Assembly (NCBI GenBank): GCA_028280715.1
Contig: JANQLG010000042.1
Coordinates: 62,001-126,000, forward strand
DNA length: 64,000 nucleotides
DNA from: Spongiibacteraceae bacterium
GTDB lineage: Bacteria > Pseudomonadota > Gammaproteobacteria > Pseudomonadales > Dasaniaceae
Direction: 5' to 3'
This document shows, one piece after another, positions 41,919 to 51,894 of the stretch. Positions within the stretch are counted from its first letter, which is position 1. The number at the start of each line of letters is the position of its first letter. A model generated the notes under the pieces. That model saw only the letters and a list, made by a program, of their open reading frames with translations. It searched no databases and was not told the DNA's origin. The translations under genes and the position numbers were made by a program.

Positions 41919-42353
41919 ATGTTCGATATTGGTTTTTTAGAGTTACTGGTTATTAGCGTGGTATCACTGTTAATCATGGGACCCGAACGGCTCCCTGGTG
42001 CAGTGAGAACCGCAACATTATGGATTGGCAGATTACGCCGCAGCTTTCAAAACATCCAACAGGAAATTGAAAAAGAAGCCGGAGTCAATGAAATTAAGCA
42101 GCAATTGCATAATGAATCCATTATGAAATCACTGACCGAAAGCAAGCAGCAACTGGAAAACGAAATCAAACAAACAGCGGATCCGATAACGGCGGATTTC
42201 TCTAAGCTGCAACACGAAGTTAACAGCCTCACCAAATCAGATCCTGTGGCTGATCAACTTAATCCAGATACTGATCAGGCCACAACCGGGATCACTTCTT
42301 CAGATTTTACTTCCACATCCACCTCTAGTGATGAGCCTGAACAGAAGTCATGA
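41919..42353 (+). CDS. tatB: Sec-independent translocase TatB
   Basis: TatB binds the twin-arginine signal peptide together with TatC. 144 residues: [26 protein letters not shown] is the family-typical start, with glutamate 8 and the GPERLP hinge, followed by an amphipathic helix ([18 protein letters not shown]) and a long charged tail. It overlaps tatC by 4 bases (ATGA). Confidence 0.93.
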   Translation: MFDIGFLELLVISVVSLLIMGPERLPGAVRTATLWIGRLRRSFQNIQQEIEKEAGVNEIKQQLHNESIMKSLTESKQQLENEIKQTADPITADFSKLQHEVNSLTKSDPVADQLNPDTDQATTGITSSDFTSTSTSSDEPEQKS

Positions 42354-43117
42354 GCGGCACCGCAAACAACAAAGATAACAATGCAACACAACCTTTAGTC
42401 GCCCACCTTACTGAACTGAGGGATCGACTACTACGATGTGTGTTAGTAATTCTATTAATCTTTCTTGGCTTATTTTCCTTTGCCAACGATATCTATTTTT
42501 ATATTTCTGAACCCCTGCGCATACTGTTACCGGAAGGCACCAGTATGATTGCGACCGAAGTCGCTTCGCCCTTTTTAACCCCTTTCAAGCTGACCTTGAT
42601 TACGTCTATTGTAGTAGCCATGCCCTTTATTTTATTTCAGGCATGGGGGTTTATTGCACCGGGCATGTATCAATCGGAAAAACGCATTGCCTTTCCGTTA
42701 TTGTTTTCCAGTATTGTTTTATTTTACGCCGGCTTAGCCTTTGCCTACTATGTCGTATTTCCATTAGTGTTTGGGTTCTTTTCTTCCGTCGGTCCGGAAG
42801 GGGTGAGTTATACGCCGGACATCGCACGCTTTCTCGATATCACATTAAAATTATTTTTTGCCTTTGGCATTGCCTTTGAAATACCAGTAGCTACGATTCT
42901 ATTAATTTGGGCGGGGGTGACAACACCAGAAGATCTCGCCAATAAAAGACCTTATATCGTTGTTGGCTGTTTTGTATTTGGTATGTTATTGACTCCGCCA
43001 GACATTATTTCGCAAGCACTCCTTGCCATACCCATGTGGTTTTTATTTGAATTTGGTGTTTTCTTTGGGCGCTTTATCAAACAGCGTTCTGAAGAAGGCG
43101 AGGAAACTACTCAATAA
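42350..43117 (+). CDS. tatC: Sec-independent translocase TatC
   Basis: Six-transmembrane receptor of the Tat system for folded, twin-arginine precursors. 255 residues. Near the N-terminus [16 protein letters not shown] carries the conserved E of the signal-binding site; [23 protein letters not shown] and the [23 protein letters not shown] loop are family signatures. A short N-terminal extension ([13 protein letters not shown]) is polar. Confidence 0.96.
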   Translation: MSGTANNKDNNATQPLVAHLTELRDRLLRCVLVILLIFLGLFSFANDIYFYISEPLRILLPEGTSMIATEVASPFLTPFKLTLITSIVVAMPFILFQAWGFIAPGMYQSEKRIAFPLLFSSIVLFYAGLAFAYYVVFPLVFGFFSSVGPEGVSYTPDIARFLDITLKLFFAFGIAFEIPVATILLIWAGVTTPEDLANKRPYIVVGCFVFGMLLTPPDIISQALLAIPMWFLFEFGVFFGRFIKQRSEEGEETTQ

Positions 43118-43200
43118 TCTTTTGTATAAAACTTTTTGAGCAGCTCCCCTCTCATACTTTTACAACAACACTTTTAAAACAATAGTACTTTTAAAAAATT

Positions 43201-44595
43201 TTATAAATTTTCTTCAGCAAAAGCAGCCAGTCTGGATCGTTCAATACCATTTACATGCATAATGCCCGCATGCTGAAAATGCTTACTCTTTTCTACCAAA
43301 TACGTTAGTCCTGATGTTAATGGTGTAATGTATTTATTATCGATTTGCGCCAGATTTCCGAGCACGATAATTTTTGAATTCATGCCCACGCGAGTCACAA
43401 TAGACTTTAATTGAAACTGGGTTAAACCCTGGCACTCATCAATAATAATATATGCATTATTAAAAGAACGGCCACGCATAAAATTTAACGACTTGAATTG
43501 AATATTAGCGCGCTCTTTTATGTATTCGATACTGCCAAAGGGTGATTCATCAGCACCATGCAGCACCTCCAAATTATCATCAAAAGCTGCCAACCAGGGC
43601 GCCATTTTTTCTTCCTCTGTGCCGGGAAGAAAACCGATATCTTCGGCGATAGGCGGCGTTGATCGGGCCACAATTAATTTGTCATAGCGTTTTTCTTCCA
43701 TGATGGCATGTAAGCCATAGGCTAAAGCAATCAGTGTTTTACCGGAGCCAGCAGGTCCTGTCAGCACACTCATATCGATGTCTTCGCACTGAATCAGGAA
43801 AAATGCCATTGCCTGCTCAAGATTCCTGGGCTCAAGCCCCCAGATGCGCTGTGACATTAAGCGATCGCGACTAAGCTGCTGCATATGAATACTAGTGTCC
43901 GATACCTTTCTTACCAAGCCGACAAAATCGCCATCATCACAGACAAACATCTGCGGATAGGCATCAGGTAACACTGCACGATCAATGACATGCATGGTGA
44001 CCGGTCCTTCCTGTACAGATTTCACCGATTCGATTTGATCCCAAAAATCGCCTTCGACGATCTCATAGCCCTTTGACATTAAATCGATATCATCGATAAC
44101 CCTATCTTTGCGATAGTCCTCAACATGCTCCAGACCCGAACCCTTAGCCTTAAGACGCATATTGATATCTTTAGTCACCAAACAGACATAACTATCTTTA
44201 TTATGCGTTTGCAGATGCAGAGCTACATTGATAATCCGATTATCGTTTGCCTGTTGGGTAGAGCCATCCAGGTATGGCGCCTCATTGTCATGACTGATCA
44301 ACTGATCCGGGAAAATAGCCAATGTACCAGGCGCTGCCTCTTTGAACTGGGCATTAGTATCAGGAATTTCTACACCTTCCTGGATTTGTTTCGGTGAAGC
44401 ATCACTCAACGCATCATCAATAGCGTTAATCGCGATTCTCGCCTCGCGACTAACGTCTTTATCCTTTCGGTCTTTAATGGTATCCAACTCTTCTAATACC
44501 GTCATGGGGATAACCAACCGATGCTCATTAAACGCATACAGCGCCATTGGATCGTGTAACAGCACATTGGTATCAAGGACAAAGATTTTTTCCAT
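43201..44595 (-). CDS. PhoH-like ATPase with N-terminal PIN domain
   Basis: 464 residues from the ATG at 44595, which has GGAG 8 bases upstream; a start at 44625 is less likely. The N-terminal ~145 residues are a PIN ribonuclease domain (FVLDTNVLLHDP, then D-x-x-D in VTKDINMRLKA). The C-terminal PhoH ATPase domain has Walker A LTGPAGSGKTLIAL near 265 and Walker B IIIDECQGLT. Such PIN-PhoH (PhoH2-type) proteins are ATP-driven RNA helicase/ribonucleases in actinobacteria; here the activity is inferred. Divergent from rnb. Confidence 0.9.
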   Translation of the reverse strand: MEKIFVLDTNVLLHDPMALYAFNEHRLVIPMTVLEELDTIKDRKDKDVSREARIAINAIDDALSDASPKQIQEGVEIPDTNAQFKEAAPGTLAIFPDQLISHDNEAPYLDGSTQQANDNRIINVALHLQTHNKDSYVCLVTKDINMRLKAKGSGLEHVEDYRKDRVIDDIDLMSKGYEIVEGDFWDQIESVKSVQEGPVTMHVIDRAVLPDAYPQMFVCDDGDFVGLVRKVSDTSIHMQQLSRDRLMSQRIWGLEPRNLEQAMAFFLIQCEDIDMSVLTGPAGSGKTLIALAYGLHAIMEEKRYDKLIVARSTPPIAEDIGFLPGTEEEKMAPWLAAFDDNLEVLHGADESPFGSIEYIKERANIQFKSLNFMRGRSFNNAYIIIDECQGLTQFQLKSIVTRVGMNSKIIVLGNLAQIDNKYITPLTSGLTYLVEKSKHFQHAGIMHVNGIERSRLAAFAEENL

Positions 44596-45195
44596 AGAAA
44601 CAACTCCAAAAATTATTATTGGCAACAGAAAATCGTCGCAACTCGAAATAAAGCGTTGAAAGTACTGGAAACAAAAACGTTGAGAAGAAAACCGGATTAA
44701 CGGAGTGCAGGCTGCAATGAACTGGTAAAGCCCTAAAATTGCCTGGTGATGCGAACTGAGTGTGCTTATTCACGAGCGCCGCAATCGAATTTGCGGTCGC
44801 TTCGCATAACCTGCGCATCAGTCGCTTCATACGACCCATACTGTTCAGGCATAGGCACTTCGCAAGCACCAAGCTATATCGCTGCGCGGTCTTGGGACGC
44901 AATGGCGAATAACCTGTAGCCGGTGCATGTACTTTGATTATTAATAAGTTAGCTGATTAATGTCAACAGTTAAAAACTTTTTGGAGAAAAGATTCTTAGC
45001 GTTATTTTTTAAAAACATTCTGGCCTTAAAAATTTGATGAAATTTTCATCAAACAATTATCTATGGTGCGCTGACATTTATGTCTATTTCGGCTACTCTA
45101 TGCGCTTCAGAAAATAGGCCCAGGCCAATATACAATCGAGATTTTTTCAATACTATATATTCCAAGTCGTGTCCTGCGACAGTGGTAAGACCATC
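44596..45195. other. Non-coding gap between phoH-like gene and rnb
   Basis: About 600 bases with no credible coding frame. Around 44772-44795 the sequence CCGCAA/TTGCGG can fold into a short hairpin. A 21-bp perfect palindrome is at 45033-45053, and CTGACA (45071) with TACTCT 17 bases further is a weak promoter candidate for rnb. Between about 44700 and 44900 GC content is raised and the sequence could hold an unrecognised RNA, but I could not support one. Confidence 0.5.
45033..45053. promoter_or_regulatory. Perfect 10-bp palindrome upstream of rnb
   Basis: TTTGATGAAA (45033-45042), a central T, and TTTCATCAAA (45044-45053) are exact inverted copies. It lies 143 bases before the rnb start, upstream of the weak -35-like CTGACA at 45071. 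No gene ends just before it on the plus strand, so a transcription factor site is more likely than a terminator. The binding factor is unknown. Confidence 0.6.
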
Positions 45196-47184
45196 ATGCT
45201 AGATAAAAACTCCCTTACGCAGCTGAAACAGCTAAAACAACAAATTGAAGATAACAAAGAGTACGCTGATGGAACTGTGAAAGGCACTCAGAGAAAATTT
45301 GGTTTTGTCGTGCTGGAAGATGGCCGTGAAATCTATTTGTCGCCTGATGAAATGCAAAAAGTATTTCCGGATGACCGGGTCAATATTTTAATCGTGACTG
45401 AAGCGGCAAAAAAACCGGATGCTAATGCTAAAATTAGCGGTAGTATTCAGAAAATTCTGTCTTCGCCGCTGGACACTTTTACGGGCCGCTATATCGTCAA
45501 AGGCCAGGGGCATTTTGTCGAACCAGATCTGCCACGACTAAGCCGCTGGATTTTTATCCCACCCAAAGCGCGCAAGGGCGCCAAGCCCGGGGATTTCATT
45601 CGTTGCAAAATCAGCAAACACCCATTCCCTAGCACCAAACCACAGGCAAAGATTCTGGAAGTCATCGGCTCACCAGACCAAGTGGGTATCGAAGCCAATT
45701 ACATCACCAGCAAATTCCAATTGGCACCGCAGTGGCCTGAAGACTGGCAACAAACGTTGATCGAACCCGACCTGACTGCGCGTACAGATCTTACCGAACA
45801 GCCCTTTGTTACCATCGATGCCGCCAGCACACAGGATATGGATGATGCGCTTTATGCAACCAGAAATGACCAGGGTTGGGAATTACAAGTTGCCATTGCT
45901 GATCCCGGCAGTTTTATTCCGGAAGACTCGCCGGCGGATAATATTGCCAGCAAGACCGCGACATCAACCTATTTACCAGGAAAAGTCATTGCCATGCTGC
46001 CTAATCAGTTGGCAACACAACTATGCTCCTTGTTACCGGATGAATTGCGACCCGCGCTGGTTTGCCGTATGCAAATTAGTACTGATGGTGATATCCAAAG
46101 CTTTTCCATTTTTGAAGCGACAATAAAAAGTCAGGCAAAACTCAGCTATCGGGATGTATCGGACTTTTTAAAAGGTAAGCTGCAAGATAAGGAGTCTGGC
46201 AATGACCTGTCAGCATGCGAAGCTCACCGGGAAAACCTCGAAGCACTTCAGGCCGTCAGCGAAGCACTCATTCGTCACCGCCAAAAACATCACATTGTTA
46301 TCGATAGCCGACAGGATTATCAGTTAATCCTCAATGAACAGAAAAAACTGGACCGTATTGTGCTGCAACAAAAAACCAACGCCCACCATATGGTCGAAGA
46401 ATGTATGATTGCCGCCAACCGTTGTGCTGCCGATCAGTTGGGTGAAAAAGGCCTGTTTATTCAACATAATGGATTTCGCCCCGAGCGCCTTCCGGATGTA
46501 AAGAAGCTGGCTGAAGAACAGCTGAATTTAACCGATATCGATTTTTCCACGCCGGAGGGTTATCAACAGCTCATTGACGCCATTGATGATGACAACCTGG
46601 AATTTCCACTGCGAGCTGTGCTGAGTCGCCTTCACGAGCGCAGCCAGCTAAGCCTTGAGGCTGCCCCCCACTACGGCATGGGATTAACCAGCTACACAAC
46701 CTTCACTTCACCTATCCGCAAGTACAGTGACCTGCTAGTTCACCGAATAATCAAAGCAGCCGGCAGCGACTCACCGAGCAAGCTGACACAATCAACATTA
46801 GACCAACTGCAGGAAAGTCAGGATAACTCCCGCCAAGCATGTTACCAGTTAGAACAATGGCTCAAATGCCAATACCTTCAACCGATGATCGGCCAAACTC
46901 ATACCGGTCGTGTCACCCAGCTCAACAGTAATGGTTTCACGGTGAGATTAGATGAACACTTGATTGAAGGGTTTGTGGAAACGAAACAACTAAAAGAAAA
47001 GTTCAGCTTTGACCCTATGCGCTTGAGGCTGAACAGCCAGTCACAGCGTATTGAATTAGAACAAGCCGTTACAGTGGTGATCAAGGAAGTCGATAGCGCT
47101 AAACGCTCAATCCGCTTTGCCCTGGCAGAAAAAAGCACCCCTTCCAAGCAGCAAACAGAACAACATACAGAGCCGGTGAATTAA
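45196..47184 (+). CDS. rnb: Exoribonuclease II
   Basis: Processive 3'-5' exonuclease for single-stranded RNA. About 662 residues from the ATG at 45196 (a GTG at 45169 is possible); it then aligns with the E. coli RNase II start. Order: cold-shock domains at residues ~30-190, the catalytic RNB domain with TIDAASTQDMDDALYAT near 208 (metal-binding aspartates), the YTTFTSPIRKYSDLLVHR motif and a C-terminal S1 domain. Length (E. coli 644) and lack of a basic C-terminal tail favour RNase II over RNase R. Confidence 0.9.
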   Translation: MLDKNSLTQLKQLKQQIEDNKEYADGTVKGTQRKFGFVVLEDGREIYLSPDEMQKVFPDDRVNILIVTEAAKKPDANAKISGSIQKILSSPLDTFTGRYIVKGQGHFVEPDLPRLSRWIFIPPKARKGAKPGDFIRCKISKHPFPSTKPQAKILEVIGSPDQVGIEANYITSKFQLAPQWPEDWQQTLIEPDLTARTDLTEQPFVTIDAASTQDMDDALYATRNDQGWELQVAIADPGSFIPEDSPADNIASKTATSTYLPGKVIAMLPNQLATQLCSLLPDELRPALVCRMQISTDGDIQSFSIFEATIKSQAKLSYRDVSDFLKGKLQDKESGNDLSACEAHRENLEALQAVSEALIRHRQKHHIVIDSRQDYQLILNEQKKLDRIVLQQKTNAHHMVEECMIAANRCAADQLGEKGLFIQHNGFRPERLPDVKKLAEEQLNLTDIDFSTPEGYQQLIDAIDDDNLEFPLRAVLSRLHERSQLSLEAAPHYGMGLTSYTTFTSPIRKYSDLLVHRIIKAAGSDSPSKLTQSTLDQLQESQDNSRQACYQLEQWLKCQYLQPMIGQTHTGRVTQLNSNGFTVRLDEHLIEGFVETKQLKEKFSFDPMRLRLNSQSQRIELEQAVTVVIKEVDSAKRSIRFALAEKSTPSKQQTEQHTEPVN

Positions 47185-47705
47185 CCGGCTTGTTGGGCTG
47201 TTTTTTGGCGGTTTAGTCGTGCCTGCTCTTTGCGTTTTAAGCGTTCTATATGAAGTGTCAGATCCATTTTGCACATTTCACATGCAGTGGAAAAAGCCTG
47301 CTCATGACCGCAGCGCGGGCATGTTATGTTCCGCATTTGAGTATCATCGTTAGCAGACGCTGCGGCCGGGGTTGAGGTAGCGGGTGCAGCTTGTGCCGCG
47401 GTCGTTGTTTCCTCATTTGCAGCATTAGCTTCCACAGCTACGGTTGGTTTAGATTTTGAAGAGGCTTTGGTCGCCTGACTGGCTTTAACCACAGCAATAG
47501 CCCCTGCACGCATCAGCGCAGAGCGCAACTTCAGCGCAGGTCCCTTTTCAATATCGCGACGAATAGCCACAGGTTTACCAGAAAACAGCTTCTCTACCGC
47601 TGCAGAATCCAGTTTAAAAGTCTCACTGACATTGGATTTAACGGTCTCCAGATCAAATCCATCGACCAATTTCCCCGTCATAATGACACTGTACAACTCC
47701 GACAT
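47181..47705 (-). CDS. Small protein with C-terminal zinc ribbon
   Basis: 174 residues from the ATG at 47705, which has AGAGG 7 bases upstream. Residues 1-75 form an alpha/beta domain (VIMTGKLVDGFDLETVKSNVS, then LFSGKPVAIRR, then KLRSALMRAGAIAVV) that I recall as a domain of unknown function in several membrane proteins. An Ala/Thr-rich linker follows, then a zinc ribbon CPRCGHEQAFSTACEMC. The C-terminus is basic. No transmembrane helix. Convergent with rnb: the two stop codons overlap by 3 bases. Confidence 0.6.
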   Translation of the reverse strand: MSELYSVIMTGKLVDGFDLETVKSNVSETFKLDSAAVEKLFSGKPVAIRRDIEKGPALKLRSALMRAGAIAVVKASQATKASSKSKPTVAVEANAANEETTTAAQAAPATSTPAAASANDDTQMRNITCPRCGHEQAFSTACEMCKMDLTLHIERLKRKEQARLNRQKTAQQAG

Positions 47706-47913
47706 CACACAACCTCTTTATACAAATTATTGGTTCTGCTGCTCCGTAGCAACTGTTGTTAACTAGCCATTGCCTTTAATAATACTAAATAACAAATCAG
47801 TATAGGCGCAAAGACAGGGTATCGATCATACCTTGGGATAATTAAAACTCAACCGCTAACCATCCGCACAATTGCCAGTTTGTGACACCTATCGGGCTGA
47901 AAAAGTGCTGATA

Positions 47914-48216
47914 TCAGTGAGAAAGGGAGGGGTGTTTTGGTGAGCTTTTAGAGGTAAAAACGCGAGTATGCTGCTCCATGAGGGGTTTCAGTGTTTTCAC
48001 CACGCGTATCATCTCATCAACCTCCATGGATCTCAGATATTCACTGATATCGCGACGAGGTGCTGCAACCAGACTGGAATCGACCTGGCCAAGCAGTTCA
48101 ATGATCAACGCTTCCGTGTCATCCAGTTTTGATTCAGGGTCAAAAATTAGCCGGGTAAACATATCGACGATATCCATTTCGTTTACTACCGGGCATTTTA
48201 AGTCCGCAGGTGACAT
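47914..48216 (-). CDS. Unknown small helical protein
   Basis: About 100 residues from the ATG at 48216, preceded by AGGAAGAGG; the frame is open to 48276 but without a site. Predominantly helical (DMFTRLIFDPESKLDDTE, SEYLRSMEVDEMIRVVKTLK), ending in a Ser/Lys-rich tail. A single cysteine lies near the N-terminus. I recognise no family. It stands alone, with about 210-260 bases of non-coding sequence on both sides. Confidence 0.5.
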   Translation of the reverse strand: MSPADLKCPVVNEMDIVDMFTRLIFDPESKLDDTEALIIELLGQVDSSLVAAPRRDISEYLRSMEVDEMIRVVKTLKPLMEQHTRVFTSKSSPKHPSLSH

Positions 48217-48480
48217 CAAGCCTCTTCCTCTCAATAGTCTCTCACTCAATAGTGATGAATACCGACAAGCATTCACTCATTGCTCTAAAAACAACATGTT
48301 TTAATGCATACCGTTAATAGCAGTATGGACTAACAATGAGAATTTGCACGTTTTTTGATCATATCACTTCACTTTTAGGCGTTTTTACTCTACTTTTTCA
48401 TCAAAAATAGGTTTTCGGCTGTCTTCATTGAAAAAACTGCCATAAAAACAACTATGGCAAGATCTTATAAGGAAGCTGTT

Positions 48481-48861
48481 ATGCCTCGAAACTGGTATTT
48501 CACTCTCGGCGACCTGTTCTCCAATGCGCTCTGCGGACTGCTAGCCGCACTCAGCTGTTTCTATTTATTTGATACCTCCTGGTCCATGTTTATTGCCATG
48601 ATTTTGGCCATGTTACTCGGTATGGCTGTTGCCATGCTAGCGGCATTGTTGTTCTTGATGCGCTTTTTTGGCGCCATGGAAATCATGTTACCCACTATGG
48701 TAACCGGGATGGTGGCGAGCATGATTGTCGGCATGCGGGCAACGATGGCCGAGTTATCCCAAATGGATGCCTGCCTGTATGGCATGATCTCAGGCCTGGC
48801 CGTAACCGGTTTTTGCTGGGCGGCCAATGAACATATACAGAGGCAGCCGGGTCATGACTGA
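48481..48861 (+). CDS. Methionine-rich small membrane protein
   Basis: 126 residues from the ATG at 48481, which has AAGGAAG 7 bases upstream. The sequence is hydrophobic with about four transmembrane helices. It contains 16 methionines, many regularly spaced (e.g. MVTGMVASMIVGM), plus four cysteines. Such a pattern is seen in metal-interacting membrane proteins, but no metal-binding family is recognised. Its stop TGA overlaps the start of the methyltransferase gene (ATG at 48854), so the two are probably translated together. Confidence 0.6.
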   Translation: MPRNWYFTLGDLFSNALCGLLAALSCFYLFDTSWSMFIAMILAMLLGMAVAMLAALLFLMRFFGAMEIMLPTMVTGMVASMIVGMRATMAELSQMDACLYGMISGLAVTGFCWAANEHIQRQPGHD

Positions 48862-49495
48862 CAACATCACTACCAACCCCAGTGATCTGGCAAATAAGCA
48901 AAAATGGGATCGAGCCGCTGCCACTTTTGATTTTATGGCGGGTGAAGGTGCGGAAAAACGCTGGCGCCCCAATAAGCGAAAACTGTTCAGCCGCATGGGC
49001 GAAGGTAATATTTTGTTTATGGCTTTGGGTACTGGCCTCGATATCGAATGTTTTCCTCCCAACCGCTCGCTACAAGCCATCGATATCAGCGCTGAAATGA
49101 TGAAATACGCCAAACCGCGCATTGCTCAGTACAGCGGCGAGATTCAAACCAAAGTGATGGATGTGCACAATATGCCCTTCCCGGAAAATCACTTTGACCA
49201 GGTTTTTACCTCCTGTACGTTCTGCTCTGTACCCAGACCTGCCGAAGGCCTCAAAGCCATTCTTAAGGTACTCAAACCCGGCGGGGAATTACTGATGTTT
49301 GAACATACGGGCAGTCGCTATTTTCCCTTCAACCTCATGCTAAACATCATGACGCCATTAACTGCCAAGATAGGCCCGGATATGAACCGACCCACCGTAG
49401 AGAGTGTCCGCAGGGCCGGCTTCGAAATTATTGAAGTGGAAAATATATATCTGGACGTCGTAAAAACCATCCGCGCACAAAAGCCGCTCGATTAG
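48854..49495 (+). CDS. SAM-dependent methyltransferase
   Basis: 213 residues from the ATG at 48854; the frame is open to 48827. The SAM-binding motif is degenerate (LFMALGTGLDIECF), followed by IDISAEMMKYA, then DVHNMPFPENHFDQVFTS and LKVLKPGGELLMFEHTGS. It resembles UbiE/COQ5- and METTL7-type small-molecule methyltransferases. The C-terminus (NIYLDVVKTIRAQKP) is typical of that subgroup. It overlaps the preceding Met-rich gene by 8 bases. Substrate unknown. Confidence 0.75.
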   Translation: MTDNITTNPSDLANKQKWDRAAATFDFMAGEGAEKRWRPNKRKLFSRMGEGNILFMALGTGLDIECFPPNRSLQAIDISAEMMKYAKPRIAQYSGEIQTKVMDVHNMPFPENHFDQVFTSCTFCSVPRPAEGLKAILKVLKPGGELLMFEHTGSRYFPFNLMLNIMTPLTAKIGPDMNRPTVESVRRAGFEIIEVENIYLDVVKTIRAQKPLD

Positions 49496-49512
49496 ATTTG
49501 CCAACGAGTCAC

Positions 49513-50910
49513 TTAAAACGGCGCATTGCCAGGTGTACGTGGAAAAGGAATCACATCGCGAATATTTTCCATACCGGTGACATAGCTGATCAAACGTTCA
49601 AAACCCAAACCAAAACCGGCGTGTGGCACGGTGCCATAGCGGCGCAAATCGCGATACCACCAAAGTTCATCACCAACCCCCTGCTCGGACATGCGTCGAT
49701 CTAATACATCCAGGCGCTCTTCCCTTTGGCTACCTCCGATGATTTCCCCAATACCCGGCACTAACACATCCATCGCTGCCACGGTTTGCTCATCATCATT
49801 CAAGCGCATATAAAAGGCTTTTATCTCCTTGGGATAATTCATCACCACCAACGGGCCACCAACATGTTTTTCACACAAGAAGCGTTCGTGTTCAGATTGT
49901 AAATCCAGCCCCCACTGCACAGGGTATTCAAATTTTTCTTTACTGGTCTGCAGAATGTTGATGGCCTCACCATAATCCATATGCACGAAGCCTTTTTCTG
50001 CGACAGTTTGCAATCGTTCCAGACAGGTCTTATCGATGAACTGATTAAAAAAGGCCATATCGTCTTCACATTTTTCCAACACTTGCTGGAATAAATATTT
50101 AAGAAAATCCTCAGCTAAAGCAGCATCCTCGTTCAAATCAGCAAAAGCAATTTCCGGCTCTATCATCCAGAACTCGGCCAAGTGGCGACTGGTATTGGAA
50201 TTCTCTGCCCTGAAGGTAGGACCAAAGGTATACACCTTGGACAACGCCAAACAATAAGCCTCAACATTTAACTGGCCTGATACCGTTAGAAAAGATTCTT
50301 TGGCAAAAAAATCCTGCTCGTAATCAACAGTGCCGTCTTTACTCAAGGGTAAATTGCTTTGATCCAGAGTACTGACACGAAACAACTCTCCCGCTCCTTC
50401 ACAATCACTGGCAGTAATAATCGGCGTGTTGATCCATTGAAAACCATGCTCAAAAAAATAATTGTGGATCGCATTAGCAAGTACCGTTCTGACACGGGTA
50501 ATGGCACCAAAGGTATTGGTACGCGGCCGCAAATGCGCCATCGTGCGTAAAAATTCAAAACTATGCCTTTTCTTGGCGATGGGATAACTCTCGGGCTCAT
50601 CTACCCACCCTACTACTTCAACACGATTAGCCTGTATTTCAACGCCCTGTCCTTTACCTTGCGATGCTACCAGCTCACCACTAACCACAACCGAACAACC
50701 TGCGCCCACATGCAGAATCTGATCCTGATAATTATCTAACTCTGACGGCACAACTGCTTGAATAGGATCAAAGCAACTACCATCATGAATCGCCATGAAG
50801 GAAATACCGGCTTTGGAGTCACGGCGGCTGCGAACCCAGCCCTTAACTTCCACTTCATTGCCCGCTTCAACCACACCGGAAATTAACTGTTTTACATTGG
50901 CTTCAATCAT
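49513..50910 (-). CDS. asnS: Asparaginyl-tRNA synthetase
   Basis: Charges tRNA-Asn with asparagine. Class II synthetase of 465 residues, the standard length. An N-terminal OB-fold anticodon-binding domain (~15-110, [12 protein letters not shown]) precedes the catalytic domain with motif 2 [21 protein letters not shown]-type sequence and motif 3 [12 protein letters not shown]. Ends [11 protein letters not shown], the conserved C-terminus. Convergent with the methyltransferase gene, 17 bases away. Confidence 0.97.
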   Translation of the reverse strand: MIEANVKQLISGVVEAGNEVEVKGWVRSRRDSKAGISFMAIHDGSCFDPIQAVVPSELDNYQDQILHVGAGCSVVVSGELVASQGKGQGVEIQANRVEVVGWVDEPESYPIAKKRHSFEFLRTMAHLRPRTNTFGAITRVRTVLANAIHNYFFEHGFQWINTPIITASDCEGAGELFRVSTLDQSNLPLSKDGTVDYEQDFFAKESFLTVSGQLNVEAYCLALSKVYTFGPTFRAENSNTSRHLAEFWMIEPEIAFADLNEDAALAEDFLKYLFQQVLEKCEDDMAFFNQFIDKTCLERLQTVAEKGFVHMDYGEAINILQTSKEKFEYPVQWGLDLQSEHERFLCEKHVGGPLVVMNYPKEIKAFYMRLNDDEQTVAAMDVLVPGIGEIIGGSQREERLDVLDRRMSEQGVGDELWWYRDLRRYGTVPHAGFGLGFERLISYVTGMENIRDVIPFPRTPGNAPF

Positions 50911-51132
50911 TATTCAGTTTCCACATTCTCTTTGCTTATTTTCCCCGATCATTTTAGCCGGATCATGGCTGCGCTACCGTACAATCTACAACATTTTTAT
51001 GTCAATACTGATTGTGTGAGCTATTGGTAAATCAATCCGTTTATGCTTGACTTGCTATAGGGACATAAAGTTTTAGATTATATAATCTGACAAACAAGAA
51101 AATGGCTTTGCTCATTCGATGACCACAGAACC

Positions 51133-51894
51133 ATGATCACAGAACAACGTATTTCAAGTCTAATCGCTCATCGGGGCTGGCAAAAACAATTCCCTGAGAA
51201 CACCTTACTTGCAATAGAGCAGGCTATTATCGCCGGCGCAACGAATATAGAAATTGATGTTCAGCTATCAAAGGATCACCAATGGTTTCTTTCTCACGAT
51301 AATTCGCTGGAACGTGTCGCCAATACAAATTGCCTGATCACTGAATCGATCTCCGACGACCTGCTAAAACTGTCAGCCTACGAGCCCAAACGTTTTGGCG
51401 AAAAATTTTATGGCACGCCACTATCGACGCTGGATGACTGCGTAAATTTAATAGCGCAATATTCCAATATTCAGCTTTTCGTAGAAATCAAAGAGGAATC
51501 AGTTCAAGCTTTTGGTAATGATATAGTGATGGATTGTATTGAACAGGTGCTTGCCCCAATAAAACAACAATGCTATTTAATCAGCTTCGACATGGATATT
51601 TTGTTTGCCGCCAAGCAAAGAGGCTGGCAGCAGATAGCACCGGTCATTAAAAACTATCAGCAACTTCAAAGCGACTTATTTGAACAGCTATCGCCGCCCT
51701 TGGTATTTGCCAATATAAAACGATTAATCGGTAAAGACCTCAAGCAGCAACCCTATCCATTGGCTATTTATGAAATTGCTGATAGCAAACAGGCCGTAAC
51801 ACTAATCGAAAAGGGCGCTCATCTCGTAGAAACCTTTGCTGTAGGTGAAATAATAGCCGAGTTAAAAAAACATCCAGAGCCGCATAATGAATGA
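51133..51894 (+). CDS. Glycerophosphodiester phosphodiesterase
   Basis: Hydrolyses glycerophosphodiesters to glycerol-3-phosphate and an alcohol. 253 residues with the GDPD signatures LIAHRGWQKQFPENTLLAI at the N-terminus, IEIDVQLSKDHQW and SHDNSLER. UgpQ-like in length and lacking a signal peptide, so probably cytoplasmic. It overlaps the FAD dehydrogenase gene by 8 bases; a product of the first could feed the second. Confidence 0.88.
   Translation: MITEQRISSLIAHRGWQKQFPENTLLAIEQAIIAGATNIEIDVQLSKDHQWFLSHDNSLERVANTNCLITESISDDLLKLSAYEPKRFGEKFYGTPLSTLDDCVNLIAQYSNIQLFVEIKEESVQAFGNDIVMDCIEQVLAPIKQQCYLISFDMDILFAAKQRGWQQIAPVIKNYQQLQSDLFEQLSPPLVFANIKRLIGKDLKQQPYPLAIYEIADSKQAVTLIEKGAHLVETFAVGEIIAELKKHPEPHNE

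Noticed and set aside
44772-44795. Hairpin CCGCAA/TTGCGG in the gap before rnb
   Set aside because: A six-base stem with no T-run and no flanking conserved structure that I could recognise; not enough for an RNA gene.
47171-47190. Hairpin AGCCGGT/ACCGGCT at the rnb stop
   Set aside because: It overlaps both convergent stop codons and the nearest T-run on the plus strand is about 10 bases away, so it is only a weak terminator candidate.
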